Positions 32,936 through 44,309 of a DNA stretch of 64,000 nucleotides are shown piece after piece (positions within the stretch are counted from its first letter, which is position 1; every line of letters begins with the position of its first letter). A program made the position numbers and the translations under genes. This DNA is from Burkholderia diffusa (GTDB lineage Bacteria; Pseudomonadota; Gammaproteobacteria; Burkholderiales; Burkholderiaceae): the NCBI RefSeq assembly GCF_001718315.1, contig NZ_CP013362.1, positions 3,224,001 through 3,288,000 of the forward strand. Direction: 5' to 3'. The notes beneath the pieces were generated by a model. It did no database searches. It was given only the letters and a program-made list of their open reading frames with translations, and was not told the DNA's origin.

Positions 32936-34357
32936 ATGTCCAAAACGCCACACGAGGCGCCCGCACTCACCGCTCACGAGGATCACCCCGGCTGGCGCGC
33001 CTATCTGAACACGCACATGCTGATCTGCGTGTTCCTCGGTTTCGCGTCGGGGCTGCCCCTGTTCACGCTCGTCTACCTCGTGCAGGCATGGCTGCGCTCC
33101 GAGGGCGTGAACCTGAAGGAAATCGGCCTGTTCGCGCTGATTCAGTTCCCGTATACGTGGAAGTTCCTGTGGGCGCCGCTGATGGACCGCTTCATCCCGC
33201 GCCTGCCCGGCTGGCGGCCCGGCCGCCGGCGCGGCTGGATGCTGCTCACGCAGGTGCTGGTCGCCGGCGCGATCGCCGCGCTCGGCTTCGTGTCGCCGCG
33301 CGACTCGATCTGGACGGTCGCCGCGCTCACGACGCTCGTCGCGTTCTTCGGCGCAAGCTCCGACATCGTGATCGACGCATATCGCCGCGAACTGCTGCGC
33401 GACACCGAGCAGGGCCTCGGCAACGCGGTGCACGTGAACGCGTACAAGCTCGCCGCGCTGATTCCCGGCTCGCTGGCGCTGATCCTGTCCGACCACATGC
33501 CGTGGGACGTCGTGTTCGCGATCACGGGCGCATTCATGCTGCCGGGCATCCTGATGACGCTCGTCGTGCGCGAGCCCGAGGTGGCCGGCGCGCCGCCGCG
33601 CAACCTGCGCGACGCGATCGTGCTGCCGTTCCGCGAATTCATCCAGCGCGACGGCTGGAGCGGCGCGCTGCTCGTCATCGCGTTCATCTTCCTGTTCAAG
33701 ATCGGCGACACGATGGCGACCACGCTGTCGACGTCGTTCTTCCTCGACATCGGCTTCACGCGCACCGAAATCGGCATCGTCGCGAAAACCACCGCGCTCG
33801 TCGCGAGCGTCGCCGGCGGCATCATCGGCGGCATCTGGCTCGTGAAGATCGGCATCGGCCGCGGGCTGTGGATCTTCGGCGCGCTGCAGATGGTGTCGAC
33901 GCTCGGCTTCGCATGGCTCGCGCAGGTCGGCCCCGGCTCGCCGGTGCTCGCGCTGCTCTATGACTTCACGGTCGCGGCCAGTCACGCGCTCGCGTCGTTC
34001 CTGTCGATCTTCGGCTTCGAGGTCACGCCGCATCTGAGCCCGATGACGGTCGCGCTCGCGCTCGTCTACGCCGCCGAAACGTTCACCACCGGCCTGACGA
34101 TGGCCGCGTTCGTCGCGTATATCGCCAGCACGACCGACCCGCGCTACACGGCCACGCAGTTCGCGCTGTTCACGAGCCTCGCATCGGTGCCGCGCACACT
34201 CGCATCGGCCGCGAGCGGCTTCATCGTCGCGAAGATCGGCTGGTTCGACTACTTCATCGTATGCACCGCGCTCGCGATCCCCGGCATGCTGCTGCTGTTC
34301 AAGATCGCGCCGTGGAACGGCACCGCGCGCAACGGCGAGGCCAGCCGTGCGCAATGA
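32936..34357 (+). CDS. ampG: Muropeptide permease AmpG
   Basis: MFS transporter importing anhydro-muropeptides from the periplasm for peptidoglycan recycling, and in many bacteria needed for ampC-type beta-lactamase induction. 473 aa with 12-14 hydrophobic helices; typical landmarks are LGFASGLPLFTLVYLVQAWL, FLWAPLMDR and FFGASSDIVIDAYRRELL. The start ATG gives MSKTPHEAPALTAHED. A small overlap with the next gene implies coupling. Confidence 0.92.
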   Translation: MSKTPHEAPALTAHEDHPGWRAYLNTHMLICVFLGFASGLPLFTLVYLVQAWLRSEGVNLKEIGLFALIQFPYTWKFLWAPLMDRFIPRLPGWRPGRRRGWMLLTQVLVAGAIAALGFVSPRDSIWTVAALTTLVAFFGASSDIVIDAYRRELLRDTEQGLGNAVHVNAYKLAALIPGSLALILSDHMPWDVVFAITGAFMLPGILMTLVVREPEVAGAPPRNLRDAIVLPFREFIQRDGWSGALLVIAFIFLFKIGDTMATTLSTSFFLDIGFTRTEIGIVAKTTALVASVAGGIIGGIWLVKIGIGRGLWIFGALQMVSTLGFAWLAQVGPGSPVLALLYDFTVAASHALASFLSIFGFEVTPHLSPMTVALALVYAAETFTTGLTMAAFVAYIASTTDPRYTATQFALFTSLASVPRTLASAASGFIVAKIGWFDYFIVCTALAIPGMLLLFKIAPWNGTARNGEASRAQ

Positions 34358-35393
34358 TCGACTGCATCGCGCGGCGCGCGTCGCCGCCGTGCTGGGCATC
34401 GGCATCGCGACGCTCGGCGCGGCGGGCAGCGTGCAGGCGGCCGATACCGGTGCGGCCGCGCCGGGCTCGACGCCCGTCACCGCAACGTCCACGCCCGCCG
34501 CTCCCGCCGCTGCCGTTGCGCAGTCCGCCGCCGAAGCCGCGCAGCCGAGCGGCGCAGCCGTGCCCGCGAAGGCCTATACGCCGACGTCGCAGCAGGTGCG
34601 CTACGGCGATGCGATCGCATTCCGAACGCTGATCCCGTCGCCGCTGCTCGAACAACTCACCGCGAGCGAATACGCGCAGATCGTGCAGGCAGCCGCCGAC
34701 AGCGACCGCCTGCTGCCCGCGAACCAGCCGCGCGTGAAGCGGCTGCGCGCGATCGTCATGAAGCTCGCGCCGTATTCGGTGAAGTGGAACGATCGCGTGA
34801 AGAACTGGGCATGGGACGTCAACGCGATCCGCTCGCGCGACATCCGCGTCACGTGCCTGCCGGGCGGCAAGGTGCTGGTGTACGGCGGGCTGCTCGATCG
34901 CGTGCGCCTGAACGACGACGAGTTCGGCGTGCTGCTTGCGCACGGCATCGCGCATGCGCTGCGCGAACACGCTCGCAGCAATTTCAGCACGACGTCGCAA
35001 ACGTCGTTGCGCGCGGCCGCGCTGCCGCCGCTGTTCGGCGTCGGCGATCCGCTGCCGCAGGCGCTGAACCTCGGCGCGCGTCTGCAGACGCTGCGCTACG
35101 ACCCGACCGACGAAACCGAAGCCGATGTGATCGGCGGCGACATTGCCGCCCGCGCGGGCTTCGATCCGCGCGCGGCGATCACGCTGTGGGACAAGCTCGC
35201 GGCGGCGACGCGCGCGAACCGGACGTCGGGCTTCATCTACATGCATCCGTACAGCGCCACGCGGCGGCAGGATCTGCTGAACCGCCTGCCGGACCTGATG
35301 CCGCTGTATGCGAAGGCGGTCGGCAAACGGGTCGACACGCTGCCCGACTATGCGGGCATCAGCGCGCAGCGGCGCAAGATCGTGCGGCGCTGA
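34347..35393 (+). CDS. Secreted M48-like protein with degenerate zinc-protease motif
   Basis: 348-aa exported protein: signal peptide residues 1-32 (cleavage near VQA-AD), a low-complexity Ala/Pro/Thr region to about 75, then a domain like the M48 (Ste24/BepA/LoiP) metallopeptidases. The zinc motif that should be HExxH reads LLAHGIAHALREH: both His (H199, H203) and the third ligand E258 (DETEADVIGGDIAARAG) remain, but the catalytic Glu is Gly200 (codon GGC). It overlaps ampG by 11 nt. Either a pseudo-protease with a binding/chaperone role or a damaged copy; the frame is otherwise intact. Confidence 0.85.
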   Translation: MRNDRLHRAARVAAVLGIGIATLGAAGSVQAADTGAAAPGSTPVTATSTPAAPAAAVAQSAAEAAQPSGAAVPAKAYTPTSQQVRYGDAIAFRTLIPSPLLEQLTASEYAQIVQAAADSDRLLPANQPRVKRLRAIVMKLAPYSVKWNDRVKNWAWDVNAIRSRDIRVTCLPGGKVLVYGGLLDRVRLNDDEFGVLLAHGIAHALREHARSNFSTTSQTSLRAAALPPLFGVGDPLPQALNLGARLQTLRYDPTDETEADVIGGDIAARAGFDPRAAITLWDKLAAATRANRTSGFIYMHPYSATRRQDLLNRLPDLMPLYAKAVGKRVDTLPDYAGISAQRRKIVRR

Positions 35394-35447
35394 GCGCCGC
35401 ATCCGCCGGTTTTCCGGGCGCGCATCAACGGCGCATGAAGCCGGGCG

Positions 35448-36392
35448 CTACGCGCCGACTCCCGACTCGACGGGCCGGCTGCCGCTTTCGCGCATCCAGC
35501 GCACGTCGTCTCCCGGGCTGCGGCCGAACAGCCGCTTGAACTCGCGGCTGAACTGCGACGCGCTCGCATAGCCGACCCGCGCCGCGGCCGCACCTGCCCC
35601 GAGGCCGTCCTGCACCATCATCAACCGCGCCTGGTGCAGGCGCGCGGCCTTCACGTACTGCATCGGCGACGTCGCCGTCACATGCTTGAACTGCGCGTGG
35701 AAAACCGCGAGGCTCATGCCGGCCTCGCTCGCGAGCGTCTCGACGTCGAGATCGGCCGTCAGGTCCGCATGGATACGCCGCAGCGCCTTCGCGATGCGGC
35801 CGAAATGATGTTGCTGGACGAGCGCCGCGCGAATCGCATCGCCCTGCGCGCCCGTCAGCACGCGGTACGCGATTTCGCGCATGATCGCCGGCCCGAGCAC
35901 GCACGTGTCGTGCGGCGACGCGAGCACTTCGAGCAACCGCACCACGGCGTCGGCGAGCGGCGCATCGAGCGGCGTCGAATAGACGCCGTGCGGCTCGCTG
36001 GCCGCCGCGCCGAGCGTCTCGTCGAGCAGGATCGCGAGCTCGGCGATCACCGCGAGATCGATGCGGATCGAGATCGCGAGAAACGGCTCGTCCGTGCTCG
36101 CGAAGGTCTCGCATTCGAACGGCAGCGGCACCGACAGCACGAGATACTGCTGCGCGTCGTAGACGAACGAGCGGTCGCCAAGGTAGCCGAGCTTGCGACC
36201 CTGGCACACGACGACGATGCTCGGCTCGTACAGCACCGGCATGCGCGGCACGGGGCGGCTCACGCGGATGAAGCGCACACCGTCGAGCGCCGCCAGCGTA
36301 TCGCCCTCGTTCGGCGCGAGGCGCGAATGCAGCTCGATCATGCGGCGCCGCACACGGTCGCCCGAGTCGTCGAAAAGGGGCTGGAAGCTCAT
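35448..36392 (-). CDS. AraC-family transcriptional regulator (N-terminal AraC_N type)
   Basis: 314-aa regulator: the N-terminal ligand/cupin-like domain carries RFIRVSRPVPRMPVLYEPSIVVVCQGRK, typical of the AraC_N family; two HTH motifs form the C-terminus (ADLDVETLASEAGMSLAVFHAQFKHVTATSPMQYVKAARLHQARLMM, quoted only in part, then VGYASASQFSREFKRLFG). The start MSFQPLFDDSG is preferred with AGGA upstream. It is divergent from an alcohol dehydrogenase, its most likely target. Confidence 0.92.
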   Translation of the reverse strand: MSFQPLFDDSGDRVRRRMIELHSRLAPNEGDTLAALDGVRFIRVSRPVPRMPVLYEPSIVVVCQGRKLGYLGDRSFVYDAQQYLVLSVPLPFECETFASTDEPFLAISIRIDLAVIAELAILLDETLGAAASEPHGVYSTPLDAPLADAVVRLLEVLASPHDTCVLGPAIMREIAYRVLTGAQGDAIRAALVQQHHFGRIAKALRRIHADLTADLDVETLASEAGMSLAVFHAQFKHVTATSPMQYVKAARLHQARLMMVQDGLGAGAAAARVGYASASQFSREFKRLFGRSPGDDVRWMRESGSRPVESGVGA

Positions 36393-36619
36393 CGGCGTCG
36401 TCCTGTCCGGCAAGAGAATCAGGCTTGCAATGTAGCACCCTGAACGCATTTTGACGGCCGTTCGCGCGCAATTCGAGAGGAATAGGCAAATCTTCGAGAC
36501 CTTCGTGTATTTCGCCGACGCGGCCCGCTCCGTACGATGGGCATCTGTCTCGCCGCGTCGCCACATGACGCGGCGGCAGTCTGATTCGCCGGAAGTTTTC
36601 CCGGACAAGGAGCCCCTGC

Positions 36620-37672
36620 ATGAGCACAACTTACGCTTACGCGGCGACCGACGCGCAGTCGCCGCTCGCCCCGTTCGAATTCCAGCGCCGCGCGCTGCGC
36701 GACCTCGACGTCCAGATCGAGGTGCTCTACTGCGGCGTCTGCCACTCGGACCTGCACCAGGCCCGCAACGAATGGCGCAACACGATCTACCCGGTCGTGC
36801 CGGGCCATGAAATCGTCGGCCGCGTGACCGCGACCGGCTCGCAGGTATCGCGCTTCAAGGTCGGCGAGCTGGTCGGCGTCGGCTGTCTCGTTGATTCGTG
36901 CCGCACCTGCCCGAGCTGCGCGGAAGGCCTCGAGCAGTATTGCGAGAACGGCTTCGTCGGCACCTACAACGGCCAGGACCGCGTGACCGGCGACGTCACG
37001 TACGGCGGCTATTCGACGCAGCTCGTCGTCGACGAGGCATTCGTGCTGCGCGTGCCCGACACGCTCGACCCGGCCGGCGCTGCGCCGCTGCTGTGCGCGG
37101 GGATCACGACCTATTCGCCGCTGCGCCAGTGGAACGTCGGCCCTGGCAAGAAGGTCGGGATCGTCGGCCTCGGCGGGCTTGGCCACATGGGCGTGAAGCT
37201 CGCGCGCGCGATGGGCGCGCACGTCGTTCTGTTCACGACGTCGCCATCGAAGATCGAGGACGGCAAGCGCGTCGGCGCGCATGAAGTGGTGATCTCGAAG
37301 GACGAAGCGCAGATGAACGCGCATCTGAACAGCTTCGACTTCATCCTGAATACGGTCGCCGCCCAGCACGACCTGAACCCGTTCCTGCACCTGCTGAAAC
37401 GCGACGGCACGATGACGCTCGTCGGCGCACCGGAGCACGACCATCCGTCGCCGCAGGTGTTCAACCTGATCTTCAAGCGCCGCCGCCTCGCGGGCTCGCT
37501 GATCGGCGGGATCGCCGAGACGCAGGAAATGCTCGACTTCTGCGCGGAGCACGGCATCACGTCGGATATCGAAGTGATTCCGATGCAGCAGATCAACGCG
37601 GCTTACGAGCGGATGCTGAAGAGCGACGTGAAGTACCGGTTCGTGATCGACATGGCGTCGCTCAAGCAGTAA
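36620..37672 (+). CDS. Zinc-dependent alcohol dehydrogenase, YahK/cinnamyl-alcohol type
   Basis: NAD(P)H-dependent medium-chain alcohol/aldehyde reductase. Catalytic zinc ligands in EVLYCGVCHSDLHQARNEW and PGHEIVGRV; structural-zinc Cys cluster CLVDSCRTCPSCAEGLEQYC; Rossmann region IVGLGGLGHMGVKLARAMGA. 350 aa. AAGGAG lies 7 nt before the ATG. Homologues (YahK, Adh of E. coli) reduce many aldehydes with NADPH. Divergent from an AraC regulator, which probably controls it; a convergent terminator follows. Confidence 0.94.
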   Translation: MSTTYAYAATDAQSPLAPFEFQRRALRDLDVQIEVLYCGVCHSDLHQARNEWRNTIYPVVPGHEIVGRVTATGSQVSRFKVGELVGVGCLVDSCRTCPSCAEGLEQYCENGFVGTYNGQDRVTGDVTYGGYSTQLVVDEAFVLRVPDTLDPAGAAPLLCAGITTYSPLRQWNVGPGKKVGIVGLGGLGHMGVKLARAMGAHVVLFTTSPSKIEDGKRVGAHEVVISKDEAQMNAHLNSFDFILNTVAAQHDLNPFLHLLKRDGTMTLVGAPEHDHPSPQVFNLIFKRRRLAGSLIGGIAETQEMLDFCAEHGITSDIEVIPMQQINAAYERMLKSDVKYRFVIDMASLKQ

Positions 37673-37688
37673 GCGACGCGCCACACGA

Positions 37689-37719
37689 AACGGGCCGCAT
37701 GTTGGACATGCGGCCCGTT
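37689..37719. terminator. Terminator between the alcohol dehydrogenase and xth
   Basis: AACGGGCCGCATGT and ACATGCGGCCCGTT form a 14-bp stem over TGG. T-runs are poor (TTCTGC), so termination may be helped by the convergent arrangement. Confidence 0.75.
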
Positions 37720-37774
37720 CTGCATCCGGCGAGCGGACGGCTCGACTGCCACGCGCGCGGCGCGGCGGCGGCGA

Positions 37775-38548
37775 TCACTTCTTGTAGTCGTAATCCACCG
37801 TCAGCGGCGCGTGATCGCTGAACTTGATGTCCTTGAATATCGACGTGCGCTTCGCGGTGGCGGCCACGCCCGGCGTCGCGATCTGGTAATCGATCCGCCA
37901 CCCGACGTTCTTCGCGTATGCCTGGCCGCGATTGCTCCACCACGTGTATTGCTCGGGGCGCGGGTCGAGCGTGCGGAACACGTCGACGTAGCCGACATCG
38001 TCGAACAGCTGCGTGAGCCACGCACGCTCTTCCGGCAAGCAGCCCGAATTCTTCTGGTTGCTCTTCCAGTTCTTGATGTCGATTTCCTTGTGCACGATGT
38101 TCACGTCGCCGCACAGGATCACCTCGCGCTTCTTCTTCAGCTCGGCGAGATGCGGCATGAACTCGTCCATGAAGCGGTACTTCGCCTGCTGGCGCTCTTC
38201 GCCGCTCGAGCCGGACGGCACGTACACCGACACGACCGACAGCTTGCCGTAACGCGCCTCGACGTAGCGCCCCTCGGCGTCGAATTCGCTGCTGCCGAAG
38301 CCGATGATCACGTCATCGGGCTCGTGGCGGCTGTACACGCCCGCGCCGCTGTAACCCTTCTTCTCGGCATGGTGGAAATAGCTCCTGAAGCCGTGCGGCT
38401 CGACGAATTCGGCCGGCAGGTCGTCGGCCGACACCTTGATTTCCTGCACGCACACGCAATCGGCGTTCTGTTCGCCGAGCCACTCGAAAAAGCCCTTCTT
38501 CGCGGCGGAGCGGATGCCGTTCAGGTTGGCGGTAATCACTCGCATCAT
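37775..38548 (-). CDS. xth: Exodeoxyribonuclease III / AP endonuclease
   Basis: Repairs abasic sites and trims 3' ends in base-excision repair. Family motifs: ITANLNGIRSAAKKGFFEWL, VQEIK (metal-binding Glu), YSGAGVYSRHEPDDVI (Y/G motif), CGDVNIVHKEID (DxN), and the C-terminal WRIDYQIATPG and FSDHAPLTVDYDYKK. 257 aa. Either of the first two ATG codons could be the start. Confidence 0.95.
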   Translation of the reverse strand: MMRVITANLNGIRSAAKKGFFEWLGEQNADCVCVQEIKVSADDLPAEFVEPHGFRSYFHHAEKKGYSGAGVYSRHEPDDVIIGFGSSEFDAEGRYVEARYGKLSVVSVYVPSGSSGEERQQAKYRFMDEFMPHLAELKKKREVILCGDVNIVHKEIDIKNWKSNQKNSGCLPEERAWLTQLFDDVGYVDVFRTLDPRPEQYTWWSNRGQAYAKNVGWRIDYQIATPGVAATAKRTSIFKDIKFSDHAPLTVDYDYKK

Positions 38549-38602
38549 GTCGGGTTCCGTTGTTCAGTTCTGTTCAGTTCGATGTTCTTGCAGGATCGCG
38601 TC

Positions 38603-39442
38603 CTAGCGGATCTTCACGCCCTCGAGCTCCGGCTTCGCCGGCGGGAATTCGAGCTTCATGTCGGTCATCGTGCGCAGCAGCAGCTCGGCGATCATCACAT
38701 TGCGATGCGTCTTCGAGTTCGCCGGGATCACGTACCACGGCGCATGCTCGGCCGACGTCGCGGCGAGCGCGTCACGGTACGCGGACTGGTACGCGTCCCA
38801 GTGCTTGCGCGCGTCGAGATCGGAGATGTCGAACTTCCAGTGCTTGGTCGGATCGTCGATGCGCGCCTGCAGCCGCGCGCGCTGCTCGTCCTTCGAGATG
38901 TGCAGGAAGCACTTGACGATCGTCGTGCCGTTCTCGAACAGCATCGTCTCGAAATCGCGAATCTGCCGGTAGCGGCGCTCGCACTCCTTGCTGTCGATCG
39001 CGTCGAGCACGCGCGGCACGAGCACGTCTTCGTAATGGCTGCGGTTGAAGATCGCGAGTTCGCCCGCGGCCGGCGCCTGCATATGCACGCGCCACAGGAA
39101 GTCGTGCACGGCCTCGATCGGCGTCGGCGCCTTGAACGACACGACACGCAAGCCGAGCGGGTCGACCTCGCGGAACACTGCACGCACGGTGCCGTCCTTG
39201 CCGCTGGTGTCCATTCCCTGCAGCACGAGCAGCACACGCTTCTTCTGCTGCGTGTGCAGGCGTTCCTGCTGTACGTCGAGCTCGGTCGACACGGCCGACA
39301 GCCGTTCGCGGTCGGCCTCCTTCGACCCCGACGAGAACGGCTTCGCGGCCGGATCGAATGCATCGAGGCTGAATGCGGCGGCTTCCTTCTCGCGCGTGCT
39401 GTACGGCACGCGGAAATCGTCGAGCGACGGTTGTTTGGCCAT
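38603..39442 (-). CDS. ppk2: Polyphosphate kinase 2 family protein
   Basis: PPK2 enzymes use polyphosphate to phosphorylate nucleotides (often NMP or NDP). Walker A GMDTSGKDGTVR, the conserved NRSHYEDVLVPRV, and Asp of the lid module EPHIS-like CFLHISKDEQRARLQARIDDP are in place. 279 aa, a single-domain PPK2. The start MAKQPSLDDFRVPYS has GGAG at good spacing; upstream extension of the frame is rejected. Which nucleotide it uses (class I-III) cannot be read safely. Confidence 0.92.
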   Translation of the reverse strand: MAKQPSLDDFRVPYSTREKEAAAFSLDAFDPAAKPFSSGSKEADRERLSAVSTELDVQQERLHTQQKKRVLLVLQGMDTSGKDGTVRAVFREVDPLGLRVVSFKAPTPIEAVHDFLWRVHMQAPAAGELAIFNRSHYEDVLVPRVLDAIDSKECERRYRQIRDFETMLFENGTTIVKCFLHISKDEQRARLQARIDDPTKHWKFDISDLDARKHWDAYQSAYRDALAATSAEHAPWYVIPANSKTHRNVMIAELLLRTMTDMKLEFPPAKPELEGVKIR

Positions 39443-39493
39443 TCGTTTCTCCGTAGAACGGTGCAATGCACACGCACACGATAACGCATGCAC

Positions 39494-39538
39494 CAAAACG
39501 ACGGGCCGCCCCGAACAGATTCGGCGGCGGCCCGTCGT
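39494..39538 (-). terminator. Rho-independent terminator of gatCAB
   Basis: On the minus strand a long hairpin (13-bp outer stem pairing 39498-39510 with 39526-39538, inner stem CCGAA/TTCGG with a CAGA loop, one bulged base) is followed by TTTTGG. It comes about 30 nt after the gatB stop. Confidence 0.85.
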
Positions 39539-39566
39539 CAGGCGCGGTTCAGGCGCGCGACCATGC

Positions 39567-41039
39567 TCAGCCGAGCTTCTTCTTCAGCAGTTCGTTGACC
39601 TGCTGCGGATTGGCCTTGCCCTTGGTCGCCTTCATCGCCTGGCCGATCAGCGCGTTGAACGCCTTTTCCTTGCCCGCGCGGAACTCCTCGACCGACTTCG
39701 CGTTCGCCGCGAGCACCTCGTCGATGATCGCTTCCAGCGCGCCGGTGTCGGAGATCTGCTTCAGGCCCTTCGCGTCGATGATGCGGTCGGCCGCGGCTTC
39801 GTCGGTCGCCTTCTCGTCCCAGATCGTCGCGAAGATTTCCTTCGCGATCTTGTTCGAGATCGTGCCGTCGGCGATGCGCTGCAGCACCAGCGCGAGCTGC
39901 GCGGCCGACACGGGAATCGCGTCGATCTCGATGCCGTCGCGGTTCAGCTGCGACGACACGTCGCCCATCAGCCAGTTCGCGGCGATCTTCGCGTTCGCCG
40001 CGCCGGCCTTCGCGACCACGGCCTCGAAGTATGCGGCCATCGCCTTGCTCGACGTCAGCACACCCGCGTCGTACGCGGACACGCCGTACTGCTCGACGAA
40101 ACGCTGCTGCATCGCGGCCGGCAGCTCGGGCATCCCGGCCTGCACGCGCTCCACCCAGTCGCGGCCGATCACGAGCGGCATCAGGTCGGGGTCGGGGAAG
40201 TAGCGGTAGTCGTGCGCGTCTTCCTTGCTGCGCATCGAACGCGTCTCGCGCTTGTCCGGATCGTAGAGGCGCGTTTCCTGCACGACTTCGCCGCCGTCCT
40301 CGATCAGTTCGATCTGGCGGCGCACTTCGTAGTTGATCGCTTCCTCGAGGAACCGGAACGAGTTCAGGTTCTTGATCTCGGCGCGCGTGCCGAACTTTTC
40401 CTGGCCGACCGGGCGCACCGACACGTTCGCGTCGCAGCGGAACGAGCCTTCCTGCATGTTGCCGTCGCAGATGCCGAGCCACACGACCAGCGCGTGCAGC
40501 GCCTTCGCGTAAGCGACGGCCTCGGCCGCGCTGCGCATTTCCGGCTCGGTGACGATCTCGAGCAGCGGCGTGCCCGCGCGGTTCAGGTCGATGCCCGTCA
40601 TCCCGGCGAAGTCTTCATGCAGCGACTTGCCTGCATCTTCCTCGAGGTGCGCGCGGGTCAGGTTGACGGTCTTCTCGTACGCCTGCTTGCCGGCCTTTTC
40701 GTTGGCGGGCACCTGGATCGTGATCTGGCCGCCCTGCACGACCGGAATCTCGTACTGGCTGATCTGATAACCCTTCGGCAGATCGGGGTAGAAATAATTC
40801 TTGCGCGCGAAGATGCTGCGCGGCGCGATGGTCGAGCCGATCGCGAGGCCGAAGCGGATCGCACGCTCGACCGCGCCGCGGTTCAGCACCGGCAGCACGC
40901 CCGGCAGCGCCAGGTCGACCGGGCAGGCCTGCGTGTTCGGCTCGGCGCCGAACTGCGTCGACGCGCCGGAGAAAATCTTCGAGACGGTCGACAGTTGCGC
41001 GTGCGTCTCGAGACCGATGACGACTTCCCATTGAGTCAT
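39567..41039 (-). CDS. gatB: Asp-tRNA(Asn)/Glu-tRNA(Gln) amidotransferase subunit B
   Basis: tRNA- and ATP-binding subunit that activates the misacylated aminoacyl-tRNA. The N-terminus [21 protein letters not shown] and [22 protein letters not shown] are diagnostic. The C-terminal YqeY-like tRNA-binding domain ends in [13 protein letters not shown]. 490 aa. Starts 4 nt after the gatA stop and is the last gene of the gatCAB operon. Confidence 0.96.
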   Translation of the reverse strand: MTQWEVVIGLETHAQLSTVSKIFSGASTQFGAEPNTQACPVDLALPGVLPVLNRGAVERAIRFGLAIGSTIAPRSIFARKNYFYPDLPKGYQISQYEIPVVQGGQITIQVPANEKAGKQAYEKTVNLTRAHLEEDAGKSLHEDFAGMTGIDLNRAGTPLLEIVTEPEMRSAAEAVAYAKALHALVVWLGICDGNMQEGSFRCDANVSVRPVGQEKFGTRAEIKNLNSFRFLEEAINYEVRRQIELIEDGGEVVQETRLYDPDKRETRSMRSKEDAHDYRYFPDPDLMPLVIGRDWVERVQAGMPELPAAMQQRFVEQYGVSAYDAGVLTSSKAMAAYFEAVVAKAGAANAKIAANWLMGDVSSQLNRDGIEIDAIPVSAAQLALVLQRIADGTISNKIAKEIFATIWDEKATDEAAADRIIDAKGLKQISDTGALEAIIDEVLAANAKSVEEFRAGKEKAFNALIGQAMKATKGKANPQQVNELLKKKLG

Positions 41040-41043
41040 ATGC

Positions 41044-42534
41044 TTACACCCCCGCCGGAACTTGCTTGTGCCAGTCGGTCGCGCGCTGGAACGCGTCGGC
41101 GACCTGCAGCATCCGGGCTTCGTTGAAATAGTTGCCGATGATCTGCAGACCGACCGGGCGCTTCGCGTTCGCGCCGGCGCCGAAGCCGCACGGCACGCTC
41201 ATGCCGGGCAGGCCCGCGAGGCTCACCGACAGCGTGTAGATGTCCGCGAGATACATCTGCACCGGATCGTCGCCCTTCGCGCCGAGATCCCATGCGACCG
41301 TCGGCGACGCCGGGCCCATGATCACGTCGCAGGACTTGAACGCTTCCTGGAAATCGTTCGCGATGATGCGGCGGATCTTCTGCGCCTGCAGGTAGTACGC
41401 GTCGTAGTAGCCGTGCGACAGCACGTAGGTGCCGACGAGAATCCGGCGCTTCACCTCGGGGCCGAAGCCTTCGGCGCGCGACTTCTTGTACATGTCGAGC
41501 AGGTCGCCGTATTGCGCGGCGCGGTGGCCGAAGCGCACGCCGTCGAAACGCGACAGGTTCGACGACGCCTCGGCCGGCGCGATCACGTAATACACGGGGA
41601 TCGACAGTTCCGTCTTCGGCAGCGACACGGGCACGAGCGTCGCGCCGAGCGCCTCGTACTGCTTGAGCGCCGCGTCGATCGACGCGCGCACGTCGTCGGC
41701 GAGGCCGTCGCCGAAGTATTCGTTCGGCAGGCCGATGCGCAGTCCCGCGAGCGGCTTGCCTGCCTCGTTGCCCGGCGCCCACGGCTGGCCGAGGTGGCGC
41801 GTGAAGTCTTCGTCGTCGCGCTCGAGGCTCGTCGAGTCGCGCTCGTCGAAGCCGGCCATCGCGTTGAGCAGCAGCGCGCAGTCGGACGCGCTCTGCGCCA
41901 TCGGGCCGCCCTGGTCGAGCGACGACGCGAATGCGATCATCCCGTAGCGCGACACGCGGCCGTAGGTCGGCTTGATGCCCGTCACGCCCGCGAACGACGC
42001 CGGCTGGCGGATCGAGCCGCCGGTGTCGGTGCCGGTCGCGGCCGGCGCGAGACGCGCGGCGACGGCCGCCGAGCTGCCGCCCGAGCTGCCGCCCGGCACG
42101 GCGTTCGTGTCCCACGGGTTCTTCACGGCGCCGAACGCCGAATTCTCGTTGGACGAGCCCATCGCGAACTCGTCCATGTTGGTCTTGCCGAGCGTGACCA
42201 TGCCGGCCGCCTGCAGGCGGGCCACGACGGTTGCGTCGAACGGGCTCTCGTAGTTCGCGAGCATCTTCGAGCCGGCGGTCGAGCGCCAGCCGCGCGTGAC
42301 GAACACGTCCTTGTGCGCGATCGGCAGGCCGGTCAGCGCGCCGCCCGCGCCGCGCGCGAGTTCGGCGTCGGCGGCCTTCGCCTGCGCGAGGGTGAGGTCG
42401 GCGTCGACGTGGACGAACGCGTTCAGGTCGCGTGCCGCTTCGATCCGTTTCAGGTAGAGCTGCGCGAGCTCGACGGCCGAGCATTCCTTGGCGGCGAGCG
42501 CAGCGCGCAGTTCGGTCAGGCTTTTTGCGTGCAT
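41044..42534 (-). CDS. gatA: Asp-tRNA(Asn)/Glu-tRNA(Gln) amidotransferase subunit A
   Basis: Amidase subunit generating ammonia from glutamine. The Ser-cisSer-Lys triad region is intact: K in [15 protein letters not shown], SerSer in [38 protein letters not shown] (quoted in pieces: [30 protein letters not shown]), the amidase signature. 496 aa. Second gene of the operon; the start [20 protein letters not shown] is consistent with the family. Confidence 0.96.
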   Translation of the reverse strand: MHAKSLTELRAALAAKECSAVELAQLYLKRIEAARDLNAFVHVDADLTLAQAKAADAELARGAGGALTGLPIAHKDVFVTRGWRSTAGSKMLANYESPFDATVVARLQAAGMVTLGKTNMDEFAMGSSNENSAFGAVKNPWDTNAVPGGSSGGSSAAVAARLAPAATGTDTGGSIRQPASFAGVTGIKPTYGRVSRYGMIAFASSLDQGGPMAQSASDCALLLNAMAGFDERDSTSLERDDEDFTRHLGQPWAPGNEAGKPLAGLRIGLPNEYFGDGLADDVRASIDAALKQYEALGATLVPVSLPKTELSIPVYYVIAPAEASSNLSRFDGVRFGHRAAQYGDLLDMYKKSRAEGFGPEVKRRILVGTYVLSHGYYDAYYLQAQKIRRIIANDFQEAFKSCDVIMGPASPTVAWDLGAKGDDPVQMYLADIYTLSVSLAGLPGMSVPCGFGAGANAKRPVGLQIIGNYFNEARMLQVADAFQRATDWHKQVPAGV

Positions 42535-42599
42535 TGAGTGTTTTCCTGGGAATTCTGGGTGGCGCGCGGCGCGAAGGCGGCGCGCTTGTCATCGAATGC

Positions 42600-42899
42600 T
42601 TACTCGATCACCTTCGGCACGAGATACAGGCCGTCCTGGACGGCCGGCGCCGGACGCTGGTTGTCGTCGCGATTGACGACTTCCGTCACGGCGTCGTCGC
42701 GCAGGCGCTGCGCGACTTCCTGGATCTGTTCGATCGGGTGGGCGAGCGGCGCGATGCCGGCGGTGTCGACCGCCTGCATCTGCTCGACGAGGCCGAAGAA
42801 TTCATTGAGCTGGCCGAGCGTATGCTCGGCGTCGGCGTCGGCCATTTCGAGTCGCGCCAGGTGCGCGATGCGTTTCACATCGGTCAGGGTCAGGGCCAT
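42600..42899 (-). CDS. gatC: Asp-tRNA(Asn)/Glu-tRNA(Gln) amidotransferase subunit C
   Basis: 99-aa subunit that wraps around and stabilises GatA. Conserved [19 protein letters not shown] opening, [22 protein letters not shown] in the middle and [11 protein letters not shown] at the end. First gene of gatCAB, and divergent from mreB. Confidence 0.95.
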   Translation of the reverse strand: MALTLTDVKRIAHLARLEMADADAEHTLGQLNEFFGLVEQMQAVDTAGIAPLAHPIEQIQEVAQRLRDDAVTEVVNRDDNQRPAPAVQDGLYLVPKVIE

Positions 42900-43265
42900 G
42901 CGATCACCGGAAAAACAAGGCTGCGCAGCGCATCGAAAGCAGCGCTGCGGCGGGGGGTTGGAGGGTGCGATCCCACCCTCAAAAATCGGGGCCGAAGCGG
43001 CAAAAATACCGTCCGTTTCGATTCAAATACCGCGAAATTATAAGGTATCATTACGCGTTCGACCCAAACCCGGCAGCCTTTTCCCGCACCGTTTCGCCCG
43101 CTTCGGCAAGCCGTGCGTGCTTCGTGCGATTCCCGGTAGACATTACTCGCAGCTTCGTGCGCCGCGGCGGCCGCTTCCGCCGCGTTTCCCGAGGCTGTTA
43201 TTTTTTCCGCTGCCGCCCTCAGCGTTCGCTATGCAGGGCCGGCCCAGAGCGAAACAGGATTCTGA
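42900..43265. other. 366-nt divergent promoter region between gatC and mreB
   Basis: Promoters for both operons should lie here. The A+T-rich stretch around 43030-43050 holds TATAAT on the minus strand (43037-43042; gatCAB direction) and TATAAG or TATCAT on the plus strand (mreB direction); none has a strong -35 partner. No gene or RNA structure was recognised. Confidence 0.5.
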
Positions 43266-44309
<1,044 letters not shown>

